Shown one piece after another: positions 1 through 9,254 of a DNA stretch of 64,000 nt. This DNA comes from Malus domestica (lineage: Eukaryota; Streptophyta; Magnoliopsida; Rosales; Rosaceae): NCBI RefSeq assembly GCF_042453785.1, contig NC_091677.1, forward strand, positions 7,101,501 through 7,165,500. The letters are read 5' to 3'. Each line of letters opens with the position of its first letter. Position 1 is the first letter of the stretch. Made by a program: the position numbers and the translations under genes. The notes beneath the pieces are model-generated. The model did no database searches. It was not told the origin of the DNA and worked only from the letters and a program-made list of their open reading frames with translations.

Positions 1-1307
1 TGACCGAACGAAATCGGGTCTTGTCCACCCATATTTATGAGCATCCTGAGAAACTTGGTTGAAATTTCCTCAAAATTTCAGTTTAGGAAAGTTACCTCAT
101 TACAGACTTAATTCAATCTGTTGAGATTTCCTTATTTATTTCAATTCGATATTTCCGTCAATGTCCATATTAATAAAGAGTGATATTATTCTTACCTCAA
201 TGTCTTATCTTCTTACCCATCTTTTAATGAATTTTTTAATTATAAATTTGTTCATTTACAAAAAGACTGATAAGGACATTAATTATCTTGTTTTGCTTAA
301 TTTAAAAAATAAATAAAAAAACAGGTTAGGCATGGGAAACAATTTGTCTACCTTAAACCCTAACTCATATTTTCATCTCATTTCATTCAGAGAATGTAAA
401 AAAATAGCAATGGACTTAAAAGATGACGCTTATATGGAAGAGGTAGAAGATTATGTTTCCATTGAAAAGGTAGAAGAATAATTTGTGTGTAGGTCATTTG
501 AATTTATCAATCATATTTTTAAATTTTTCGTCGAATTCTTTTGAATTTGGATATCCATTTGAATTTGCAGACCTTAGTGGTTTTCATTAACATATTATTT
601 GTTATACTTTTTAAGAGACAATTTTATAATTTCATATGTACGTATATGTTAAATGTTATTTTGGGAATAATTGTGGGTGGGAAAATAGCATTTTAATTTT
701 TTAACTTTTTAAGGTGTGAGATTATAACGTGGATGAGAAAATAAGACAATGAGATGAGTCTAGTAGCTCTCATAATAAATTGGTTGTGAGAACTTTTTCT
801 GATAAGATTTTCGAATTTTTGAGATTTCTAGGATTTGGAAAAGAAAAGAGGCGCACTAAAACCCTAGCGATTGAAGTCTGTCCTTGGTAGCTCTCTGTGA
901 TTCAAATTCCTCATCCAACATAGCTCGTACAGTAAGGTAATTACATCCATGTATGAACCTGTGTTTACTAAAATTTAGTGCTATTCGTATTTCAATCATT
1001 AATTTAGGGATTCATTTTCAACGTTTAAGTATTAATCTCAAGGACCAAGAATTCTCAATGAAATTTCCTTGTTTTGAAGCATAATTCTAAATGATTTCGT
1101 CGATCCACACATTTTTGTTATTTGGTATTCACTTCTAAGTAATTTCCTAGATCTGCAACTTACCTTGATATTTTTGTTTTTGGTGAGTAGATACAACTTT
1201 GTTAAGATGTTGTGTTTGATATACATTTTACTCAAACAAATTTGAATAACTTATCACCACTTATGTCGATATTTATTTATCTCCATAACCATGATAGTTA
1301 AGACAAG
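1..1307. other. AT-rich spacer, no gene recognised
   Basis: No coding frame of convincing composition is visible. The only short open frame (1038-1235, minus) is AT-rich and resembles no family. A stretch at about 840-935 looks like the transcribed leader of a plant housekeeping gene (see the telo-box entry), but no coding exon follows it within reach. Confidence 0.5.
859..867 (+). promoter_or_regulatory. Telo-box motif in a leader-like stretch
   Basis: The motif AAACCCTAG sits in a purine-rich then pyrimidine-rich stretch. It is common near transcription starts of plant translation-related genes. A possible splice donor (CAG|TAAGGTAA region) follows at about 931-938. No downstream coding exon was found, so this may be an orphan promoter or coincidence. 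Confidence 0.25.
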
Positions 1308-1506
1308 GGATTTGGATCCTCTCCTGAGCTAATGGAGAAGATCCTCCTGACCAAGTGTTATGGACCGTTGGATTTTCATCAAACGGCTATAATTATTATA
1401 ACTTTAAAAGGACTCACCTGTTTGTAGCCGTTGGATAAAAATCCAACGGCCCACAACACTTGGTCAGGAGGATCCTCTCCATTAGCTAAGGAGAGGATCC
1501 AAATCC
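1308..1506. mobile_element. Fold-back MITE (GGATTTGGATCCTCTCC termini)
   Basis: The two ends are long imperfect inverted repeats of each other. Both arms read inward from GGATTTGGATCCTCTCC, through an ACCAAGTGTT block, to a CCGTTGGAT block, leaving only a short loop near 1395-1415. The whole 199-bp unit can fold into one hairpin and has no coding capacity. A convincing target duplication was not found. The loop sequence (AATTATTATAACTTTAAAAGG) resembles that of the MITE at 4844-5015, so the two may be related. Confidence 0.7.
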
Positions 1507-2193
1507 GGAAGTTCAATGTTTAATTAATAGGTCTTTTGTAGATTTTTTGTTAGAAAAGGCCCAGTTTCAAAGATTTTTAGCTAGATTTGGGGGTTAGAAA
1601 AGAAGGGCACCAAATGAAACAAAATTGGTGATGGAAGGGTGTGGATTGGTGAAGTTTGGTTTGTTTAAGGCGTCAAACAATGGAAAGAACCAATCTTGTT
1701 GGTTTGATTTATCATTTAATTATGACTCAAACATTAGTTCAATTCAACTAAACCACTCATAAGCAGGGACGTTTCTGAGATTTTGGGGGCTCTGTGTAGA
1801 AATTATATAGGGGCTCTTTTGCTCATGATTACATTATCTCACAAAAGCATACTAAACCAATAAAATGATCATATATTAGTATCATAATTAAAAGAAATTT
1901 TGTAACTAAAATGATGTCATCAATCTACAAAATCATTAGTGGACATGTAAAAGAAGTCATGAAACAAAACATAAAGATGAAAAAAAAGTAGAAACTAGAA
2001 ACACTAATCCAAATTGCAAAAACAATAATTATGGTAATACCTAAATTAAAGGCGGCCTTTAATCTTCAGTAAAAAATTATATTAAGGCCTTAATCTATGT
2101 ATCTCTCTTCATTCTCTCTACCCAAACAAGAAACAAAATAATCAAATCTAGATTCTAGATTTGATTAATGTAATAATATATTAACCGCCACTT
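1507..2193. other. Spacer with possible transposon end
   Basis: AT-rich sequence without a coding frame. From about 1765 it reads GGGACGTTTCTGAGATTTTG and then G-rich words (GGGGGCTCTG, GGGGCTCTTTTG), a style I associate with plant transposon remnants. I could not find a partner end or a target duplication, so it stays unassigned. Confidence 0.3.
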
Positions 2194-3049
2194 AGTACTA
2201 CGGCCTAGTGGTATTTTTTCTTATAAGTGAGAGGTCTTAGATTTGATTCTCGCGAAAAGTGAATTCGAATCGTATTATTGCTAGGTCATTGTGAGGCTTA
2301 ACCTGTCACATCTCGGCCCAGGATGGGCCCCCACCACATCCGGGCCCGCTCCACCACCGTAGCACGATATTGTCCACTTTGGGCCCCGACTACGCCTTCA
2401 CGGTTTTGTTTTTGGGAACTCACACAAGAACTTCCCAGTGGGTCACCCATCATGGGAGTGATCTCGTGCGCTACTCGCTTAACTTCGGAGTTCCCATGAA
2501 ACCCGAAGCCAGTGAGCTCCCAAAAAGCCTCGTTTTAGGTAGGGATGAGAATATACATTTAAGGATCACTCCCCTAGACGATGTGGGATGTTACAATCCA
2601 CCCCCTAGGGGCCCAACGTCCTCGTCGGCACACTTCCAGCCAGGGATTGGCTCTGATACCAAATTGTCACATCCCGGCCCAGGCCCCCACCACATCCCGG
2701 CCCGGGCCCCCACCACATCCCGGGCCCCCACCACATCTCGGGCCTGCTCCACCACCGTAGCACGATATTGACCGTTTTGGGCCCCGACTACGCTCTCACG
2801 GTTTTGTTTCTGGGAACTCACACGAGAACTTCCCAGTGGGTCACCCATAATGGGAGTGCTATCGCGCGCTACTCGCTTAACTTCGGAGTTCCCATGGAAC
2901 CCGAAGCCAGAGAGCTCCCAAAAGGCCTCATGCTAGGTAGGGATGAGAATATACATTTAAGGATCACTCCCCTAGGCGATGTGGGATGTTAGATAACCCG
3001 CTCGCCCACCCCCATTAGTAAAGATAATATCTTTTGTACCGAAAAAAAC
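2194..3049 (+). mobile_element. tRNA-derived SINE split by a Cassandra insertion
   Basis: The left part (2194-2303) has a pol III A-box-like segment (TACGGCCTAGTGGT) and a B-box-like segment (near 2240, GATTTGATTCTCGC), then ATTATTGCTAGGTCATTGTGAGG, a common ending of Rosaceae SINEs. The body resumes right of the Cassandra element at 2994 and ends in GTACCGAAAAAAA at about 3049. Without the insertion the SINE would be roughly 165 bp. A degenerate second copy lies at 30704-30840. The flanking target duplication was not resolved. Confidence 0.6.
2304..2993 (-). mobile_element. Cassandra-type TRIM retrotransposon with 5S-rRNA-like LTRs
   Basis: Two LTRs (2304-2595 and 2665-2993) flank a 69-bp internal piece. 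On the minus strand the LTR starts with a CATCCCACATCG-type end. Next to the right LTR is a primer-binding site TGGTATCAGAGCC (about 2651-2663, complementary to initiator Met tRNA), and next to the left LTR is a purine tract (CCTAGGGGGTGG). Both LTRs carry a 5S-rRNA-like segment (about 2431-2525 and 2829-2923; compare CTCCGAAGTTAAGCGAG and ATGGGTGACCCACTGGGAAG), the hallmark of Cassandra. A 5-bp target duplication TAACC flanks it (2299-2303, 2994-2998). The right LTR is longer because a C-rich block is repeated in it. The element encodes no protein by nature. Confidence 0.9.
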
Positions 3050-3116
3050 ATTATCCAAAATATTTTACTATTAATATATTGACATCAAAGTGCATGGGAG
3101 ATGAGCACAATAACAA

Positions 3117-3518
3117 ATGGTGGCAACAAATAAAGCAAACTGCGCATATCGCAACGAAATCTTTCAAATTATAATTGTTTGTCATAGATACACAGATGAT
3201 CTATATCCTTATTTTACTAACCGATTCTTTTTATCTAATTTTCAGTACGTAGAGAGTAGACAAGATATGAATATAGACGATAAGAAAGGTGGGGCAATCA
3301 GTGAAACAAAGGTGGCCGAGGAGGAGGTTACAGAAAATTCAACACAACCAAAACGCAAAAGCTTCTGGACTGAGTGTGATCAGTGCAGGATACCATTTGA
3401 GTATTTCGACAGATATTTCCTTGGTCACCGTTTCAGATGCAACGGCTGCCGAGGAATATTTGTTGCTCTAGAAGTCGATCCGCCATCTACTCAACGTAGC
3501 CGTAATACCGGAAAGTGA
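3117..3518 (+). pseudogene. Orphan zinc-ribbon fragment of a J-domain-type protein
   Basis: An open frame of 133 codons whose last ~45 residues contain FWTECDQC, then RYFLGHRFRCNGCRGIF, a four-cysteine zinc-beta-ribbon. This pattern is what I know from plant DnaJ-like proteins with a DUF3444 region, where it follows the J domain (FWT.C..C...YEY...Y....L.C..C...F.A.E). No J domain or DUF3444 is visible near it, and the first ~50 residues have no counterpart. The methionine at 3268 (MNIDDKK) could be a more natural local start. I read it as a broken or relocated gene piece. A very small expressed gene cannot be excluded. Confidence 0.5.
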
Positions 3519-4527
3519 GTTCGTCGCGGCGGCAGCAGAATTAATTGTTTGGGCTGCTGATATTCAGGAATGCAAGATGCTTCATCGAAACTTAAATTAC
3601 AATGCGGAGAAACCTTTTGAGCATTTACTCTTGCAGTCAAGGTTAAATAAATTTTCAGCAAGCCTTACATGATGAGGGGATGATAAGACCTGGTTTAAGA
3701 TTTTAATTTTATTTATGAGACATGATTTAAGATTGAACCAAAAGTGATGAATTGGTTTCTTATTCATTGGTTTACATTATAGTTATACTCAAATATGTTC
3801 TTATTGACCTAAAAATAAACCTGTTTACTTATTTTGTCGCACTCCCCAAACTGCCAGACACCAAACCCTAAACGGCTATACCCTTTTGCCTTTGTCTCAT
3901 TCCCCAAACAAACACCAACCATAAACATCCTTGTTTATTCTAGACCACCACTTCGAAGGTTAGCTTAAAGCCACCAAATTCTCAGAGCCGGTCCTGAAGG
4001 GATGTATTCGTGTGACATGCAAATTCCCTGACTAGGACATGAGAGCCTTTCCAGCTATCTCCAGCTTCTAACTGTAATTGACAGGTTTGATAAGAATATG
4101 TAGGATAGAAAGGTAAAGGCTGTTCATGTCTTGGTCCTCAAATCAAACACGACTCACATTCACAGCCAAAACTGATCTTGTCAGTTGTCGTACACAGTCC
4201 CATGCAGATTTCGAGTCGTTTATCGTGTTATGTAGGAAATTTCTACTTCTAAATTTCACCTCTCTTATACATGCATGCATATGAATTTTGTGCACCTCTT
4301 TTTTTAGCTTTTCACACACATTTATTTGTTTTTTAGGTTTCTAATTGAATAAATCAAACGAAAACAACGTACATGATTAAATAAAGGCATGTGAGAGGCT
4401 AAGACATATGTCTTTTCATCATTTTTCATAAAAAATAGTTACACAGTAGAATCTCTTAGTCCTATCGATTAAATTATGAAAATCAGGCTTTGTACGTGGC
4501 CCTCCTACAAATTCACCAATAAAAAAT
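3519..4527. other. Spacer, no gene seen
   Basis: AT-rich spacer between the zinc-ribbon fragment and the MITE at 4528. No open frame of note, no tandem repeat and no RNA gene was recognised. Confidence 0.5.
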
Positions 4528-4675
4528 GAGGTATGCTATCCATACACCATTTTTTACTTCTCTCACACCTCTTATTAATTTTTGCTCTTTGATATTTTTT
4601 AATTCATCCGATCCGACGACCGAAAATTAAAAGAGTATGAGAGAAGTAAAAAAGGATTTGTGGATATCACATCCC
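4528..4675. mobile_element. MITE, family with ATGCTATCCA..TGGATATCAC ends
   Basis: The ends are inverted repeats (GAGGTATGCTATCCATACACC and GGATTTGTGGATATCACATCC), with an inner pair around ACTTCTCTCACAC and GAGAGAAGTAAA. The central loop reads TTCATCCGATCCGACGACCG. Recognisable relatives lie at 12934-13085, 28434-28567, 19080-19230 and about 23736-23884, so this is a local multi-copy family. No coding capacity. Confidence 0.7.
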
Positions 4676-4843
4676 TAAAAAATAGTCATCCTCTCAAAAT
4701 GCAATCTCTATTAGCCCTCTTTGACAAAAAAAATTCCTCATTATCCACACAATATTAACACAAATTATCGTTGCAATATTGATAAATTATTGCCACAATA
4801 TTAAGAGTATTTTCGACAAACGAGCAAGTAGCTATTACACTTT

Positions 4844-5015
4844 GGAAAGGGATATTTTCCGGATCCTATCCACCAATCCAGGCTTTTGAAATTTAGTCAA
4901 ATGGCTAAAATTATTATAACTTTTAAAGGGAGCCCCTATTTTTAGCCGTTTGATCAAATTTCAAGGGTCCGAATTGGTGGATTTGGTGGAAGGGGTCTGA
5001 AGTGGATCCCTTTCC
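4844..5015. mobile_element. Mutator-type MITE with 9-bp target duplication
   Basis: Inverted termini start GGAAAGGGAT at both ends and extend inward, giving a fold-back with AATTATTATAACTTTTAAA in the loop. The element is flanked by a perfect 9-bp direct repeat TTACACTTT (4835-4843 and 5016-5024). Nine-base duplications are typical of Mutator-like transposases. It is 172 bp long with no coding capacity. Confidence 0.8.
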
Positions 5016-5371
5016 TTACACTTTGACAGACAGGCTGACTATTTTTGGTTATTGGATATAAAATTTAAAACGTCTATCATGCCTCTTGAGAGATTTTTTT
5101 AGTGTGTCTGAAATGCGGAATAGTACATCATGTGTTATTATAAGAGTAGTAAAATATTTATATTAAAAAATAAAATTTCCTTAATAACCGTTAATGTACC
5201 ATATGTGTTATGAGCACAATTTCCGTTATTTGAGGGCTAATGTCAAAGACTCAAAGCAACGGTTTGTCAAGTTCAATATTTATATTTTCCAATCACCGAA
5301 ACTATACAATCAATCAATAATATAAACTCACACCAAAGTCTACGCCAAGTACCCGATCGTAATTTCGAACA

Positions 5372-6155
5372 ATGAACCCGCCACCGCCCGTACACATCCA
5401 ACTCTCCTCCCCGGGCTTTCCGCCAGCCACCACGATCACCCCAACACCTGATGGGACCCACCGGAAGGTCGCGATCGCCGTTGATTTAAGTGAGGAGAGC
5501 GCCTTCGCCGTCCGATGGGCCGTCCAGAACTACCTCCGACCCGGGGACACCGTCATCCTCCTCCACGTTCGACCCACCAGCGTCCTCTACGGCGCCGACT
5601 GGGGATCCGTTGACCCCAACGACGCCGTCTCCTCCTTCTCTGAGTCGCAGCAGAAATTGGAGGACGACTTCGACGCCTTCACCACTACCAAGGCGGCCGA
5701 CCTGGCGCAGCCGTTAGTGGAGGCGCAATTTCCGTTCAAAATCCACATAGTGAAGGACCACGACATGAAGGAGCGGCTCTGCTTGGAAGTCGAGAGGCTC
5801 CGGCTCAGCGTCGTCATCATGGGCAGCCGCGGCTTCGGCGCCGCCAAGCGAGCCCCCAAGGTCGGCAGGCTCGGCAGCGTCACTGACTACTGTGTTCACC
5901 ACTGTGTTTGTCCAGTTGTGGTCGTGAGGTATCCTGATGACTCGGACGGGTTGGGCCCTGGCGGCGAACCCGATACCCCGGTGGATCTCCACCCGGTGCC
6001 GGAGGAGGATCCGGAGGACTTCAATGAAGGCTCCTCCTCCGACAACGATGATGCGCATGGTAAATTTCGTTTGTCCTCAACTGTAAATTACACTAAATAA
6101 TCGTAAATTGTAAATTGACCCCTTTTTCTCTTGTCATGTTGCAGAAATCGAATAA
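5372..6155 (+). CDS. Universal stress protein (USP) family protein
   Basis: Two exons (5372-6059 and 6145-6155) give about 232 aa; the donor G|GTAAAT and the acceptor TTGCAG fit, and the short last exon adds only E-I-E-stop. The USP fold starts at about residue 30 (RKVAIAVDLSEESAFAVRWA), followed by VILLHVRP and, near residues 140-155, VVIMGSRGFG, then GRLGSVTDYCVHHCVCPVVVV. This is the G-2X-G-9X-GS ATP-binding loop of nucleotide-binding USPs, here with a GLGS-like spacing. The proline-rich N-terminus and acidic C-terminus (PEEDPEDF, SDNDD) match plant PHOS32/PHOS34-like members, which are soluble, nucleotide-binding phosphoproteins linked to stress signalling. The coding exon is much richer in GC than its surroundings. 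The family assignment is firm; the substrate and exact role are unknown. Confidence 0.9.
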
Positions 6156-6799
6156 ATTGAAGGTTGGAGGGCTTACGCAGATTTAAATGGGTTTATGGCT
6201 ACTCTTGTAATTTCTAGTGTTTTTCACTTTGCATTTTCTCATTGTCAAACCGTGAAAACTAGTGGTGAATTCAATGTGTGTCTCAGTCTGTATAATCACA
6301 TGCATGTTTGATTTTATAGCTTTACCCTTGTTACGGTAATGGTCATTTACTTTGTTTTTACTCCGACAACCACGGAATCAAACATAAGACTTCGGGTACA
6401 AGTGAACACCTTAATCATACACCCGAGCGTCGTTAACCATACGAACTAAATGTCATAATACAGTTGTTAGAATTATTATTATTTTTTTGAAGCATCAAAC
6501 CACTTGTATTATTCGGCACATAAAAGATCTCTCTAACCATACAGGCAAACGCAAACAGTGATTTCCAGCTATATAGGCAAACACCATTAACTACTTGAGC
6601 TACAAACAAGACATCAATGCTTGCAAAAGAAAATTCAACCATTCAATAAAAGGGTGTTCGGAAAGCACACAAAAATATAGAATTTCAAATGTGAGAGAAT
6701 GCAATCGTAGAAATCCACACACACAAACCAAAAGTTTTGGTCCAAAAAACCAACTACTGCATGAACCGATACAAACTACAAAGCGTGAAATGTAAATCC

Positions 6800-9254
6800 T
6801 CACATAGCTGCCATTGTTCCCTCACTCCGACTCCTGCGCATCGAGAGATCCTGCTTGAGGTTCATAATTCTGCTTCCCAAATCAAGGTAGTGCTGCCGAC
6901 TATGCGCTGTTGCTTTTGTTCCGCTCGGAGGGAGGTGGCTGTGTCTACCCCGAGACTTTTTCAATGTTGCTACAGATGCACTTGCATGAGCGTGAGTTGA
7001 TGAAGTCGATGGCTTTTTGGAAGATACACCATGACTAGCCTTCCTCGGAGCCTTGTGATCGGGTCTAAGGGTTCGATCAAACTGGTGGTTACTAATACCT
7101 AAGCGAACTGACCGATCTGCAGAATCCTTCAGAGAGCTGGACTTGATTTGCTGCCGGTTGTAGTAAGCCATGTGGGGAAGAAGTCCTTGCAGGTATTTCT
7201 TCAATTGGTCATCGCCGACATTCTTCTGAGCTGGGTTTCCTTCCAGACTGATGGCTTGCAAGGAGTTGTAGTTCGCCGCAAGTTGACCAAGACATTTTGC
7301 CGTTGAGATTTTGTTGAAGCGCAGATCCAGAACAGTCAGTTTTAGGAGGCGATGAAGACCCTCCACCTCACTGATCTTGTTTCCAGCCAGGTACAATTCC
7401 TTTAGAGATGAACAAGAAGCTAGGCCTTCAACATAGACAAAACAGAAAAAAATAAGTTAGGACATGAATTATTCATGATTAATCAACAAGAGAAGCCAGG
7501 AAATATTTCAATGTGTATTCGATATATGCAATCTACCATGTCCGATCCTCAAAATCCTGTTGTAGCTCAGGTCCAGTACACGTAGTCTTGTGAGTTCACG
7601 CAAACCTTCAATAGTAGAAATACTGTTTTTTGAAAGATTCAGCATATGGAGTCCTCGAGGAAGAGCACCAGCAGTTATCCTTACTGCAGCATGTATGCAA
7701 ATGGAAAGCTAATTAGAATACAGAATCAATGAATCCCAAGAATAATCACAAACACCATAACACAGAAGCATACAGAAAGGATAATAAATATTTGAATCAA
7801 ATGGAACAAATGAGTCAGAGAGGAAAACCTATGGAATTTCCTGATAAATTGAGCACCCTGAGATTTACAAAAGCACTAAGGAACGGGATCACTACCAATC
7901 CATGATTTGCAAGCTGAGCTGTGGTGGCAGCTGCACTCAAAGAAGATATATATCGCTTAGCAACTTCCATGCCAGGAGTGACCTTACCATCTGCCTTAGC
8001 AGTAGTCAAACCGTTTGAGTCATTGGACTCTCTCTTCACCTGATCATTAGATTGGGACAATTCATCCGTTTCTTCCACCGGACTGCTGCTATGCTGAAGA
8101 TTATTAACCCACTCCTCGATACGCTTATATTTAAAATCCTTGTTTGGCAATTCATCCCAACTTAGAACTGAGGATTCTCCTTGGAGGTTTTTCTCTGTGA
8201 TTACCTCATCTGCAGCTGGCATTATCCAGTCCTTTGCAAAACTAGAGTAGTTACAGGAATCATAGCCATCATCGATGGAGTTTTCAATATTATCGTTCTC
8301 AGCTTTACTTACAACATCATCTCTTTCCTGTTCTTGCTTTACCTGCATTTCAGTCTCATGTACTGAATTCCCTTTCCGCCTCATGCCTAAGACATGCAGG
8401 TCCTCGGAAGATCTTGAATGCACTGCTAAACGATTAACAGGAGAACCATCTTCAATAGCTGGAACAGAAGCACTAATGTTTGCAGAAGAACAAGATTTAA
8501 CAAGCCCTTTTGCAGTACAAGGTGTGAAGTCAGCAGAGTCATCAGCAAACTCTCCAGATGTTGGAGTATCACAGTTTTCATGGCCATCTTTTTCTGATTG
8601 TAATGGTTCTCCAATTGAGAAAATTGATTCATTATTGACAATTTCAGAACTTACTTGACCGAGGTCGGAAGCAGGAGTTGTCTGAGATGGTTGAGGTGGG
8701 CTTTCTCCTCGGTCCCTACTTCCCTCTGGTACCGCCGATCCATTCCGATCAAGAGAACCATCAGAAGAAACTCCTTGATCAGTCTCGTCCCCAGCGTCAT
8801 TGTCAGCAGAAGCCCTCCCATCAAGGTATAATTCACTTCCCAGAGACCTACTTTTTATAAGCCGTCCTGCCTGAGTAACCTTCTTGTCATTTTCTTTGAT
8901 GAAGCTGCTTTCCATATCACCTGCTTTCCAATCAGCCTCAAGAGAAGATACATGCTTCAAACTGCTGTTAATTTGAGAAACTCCTTCTGTCTGTGATGCG
9001 TTTACGCTTGATTTTCCAGGCGAATCCTTCAAAGCTTGATTTGGAGAAGAAGCTTGCAATGTTTTATGCATTATTTCGACAGAAGGTTGAAAACTTTTCT
9101 GTTTGAAAAAGAAGACTCGGAATCAGAATAAGGAATGAACTATCAAACCAATCTGAATAAATCAGAAGTGCCAATGACCTGATGTGATGATTGTTCTGCT
9201 TACCTTAGGTTTGGGGCGATGGACGTTAGCTTGGAAACATGAAAACCTACCCAT
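6800..9254 (-). CDS. Leucine-rich-repeat protein, outer-arm dynein light chain 1-like
   Basis: Four coding exons on the minus strand (9254-9204, 9098-7829, 7683-7537, 7425-6800) join in frame to about 697 aa. It begins MGRFSCFQANVHRPKPK. Residues ~20-420 are a long serine- and acid-rich segment of low complexity. Six leucine-rich repeats of the SDS22/dynein-light-chain type follow at ~428-570 (LRVLNLSGNSI, LHMLNLSKNSI, LRVLDLSYNRI, LKELYLAGNKI, LTVLDLRFNKI, LQAISLEGNP), then an LRR-cap-like segment and a basic serine-rich tail. The layout matches the plant family annotated as 'outer arm dynein light chain 1' (e.g. At1g78230). The name is historical, since seed plants with non-flagellate sperm lack outer-arm dynein. 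LRRs suggest a binding scaffold. Start choice rests on the first exon fitting the reading frame and family N-terminus. A non-coding first exon may lie near 10.56-10.65 kb. Confidence 0.85.

Noticed and set aside
2370-2992. Two similar open frames repeated in tandem
   Set aside because: They are the two LTR copies of the Cassandra element read through; the 5S-like part is non-coding.
5587-6058. Minus-strand open frames over the USP gene
   Set aside because: Shadows of a GC-rich coding exon; the plus-strand product has a clear USP domain.
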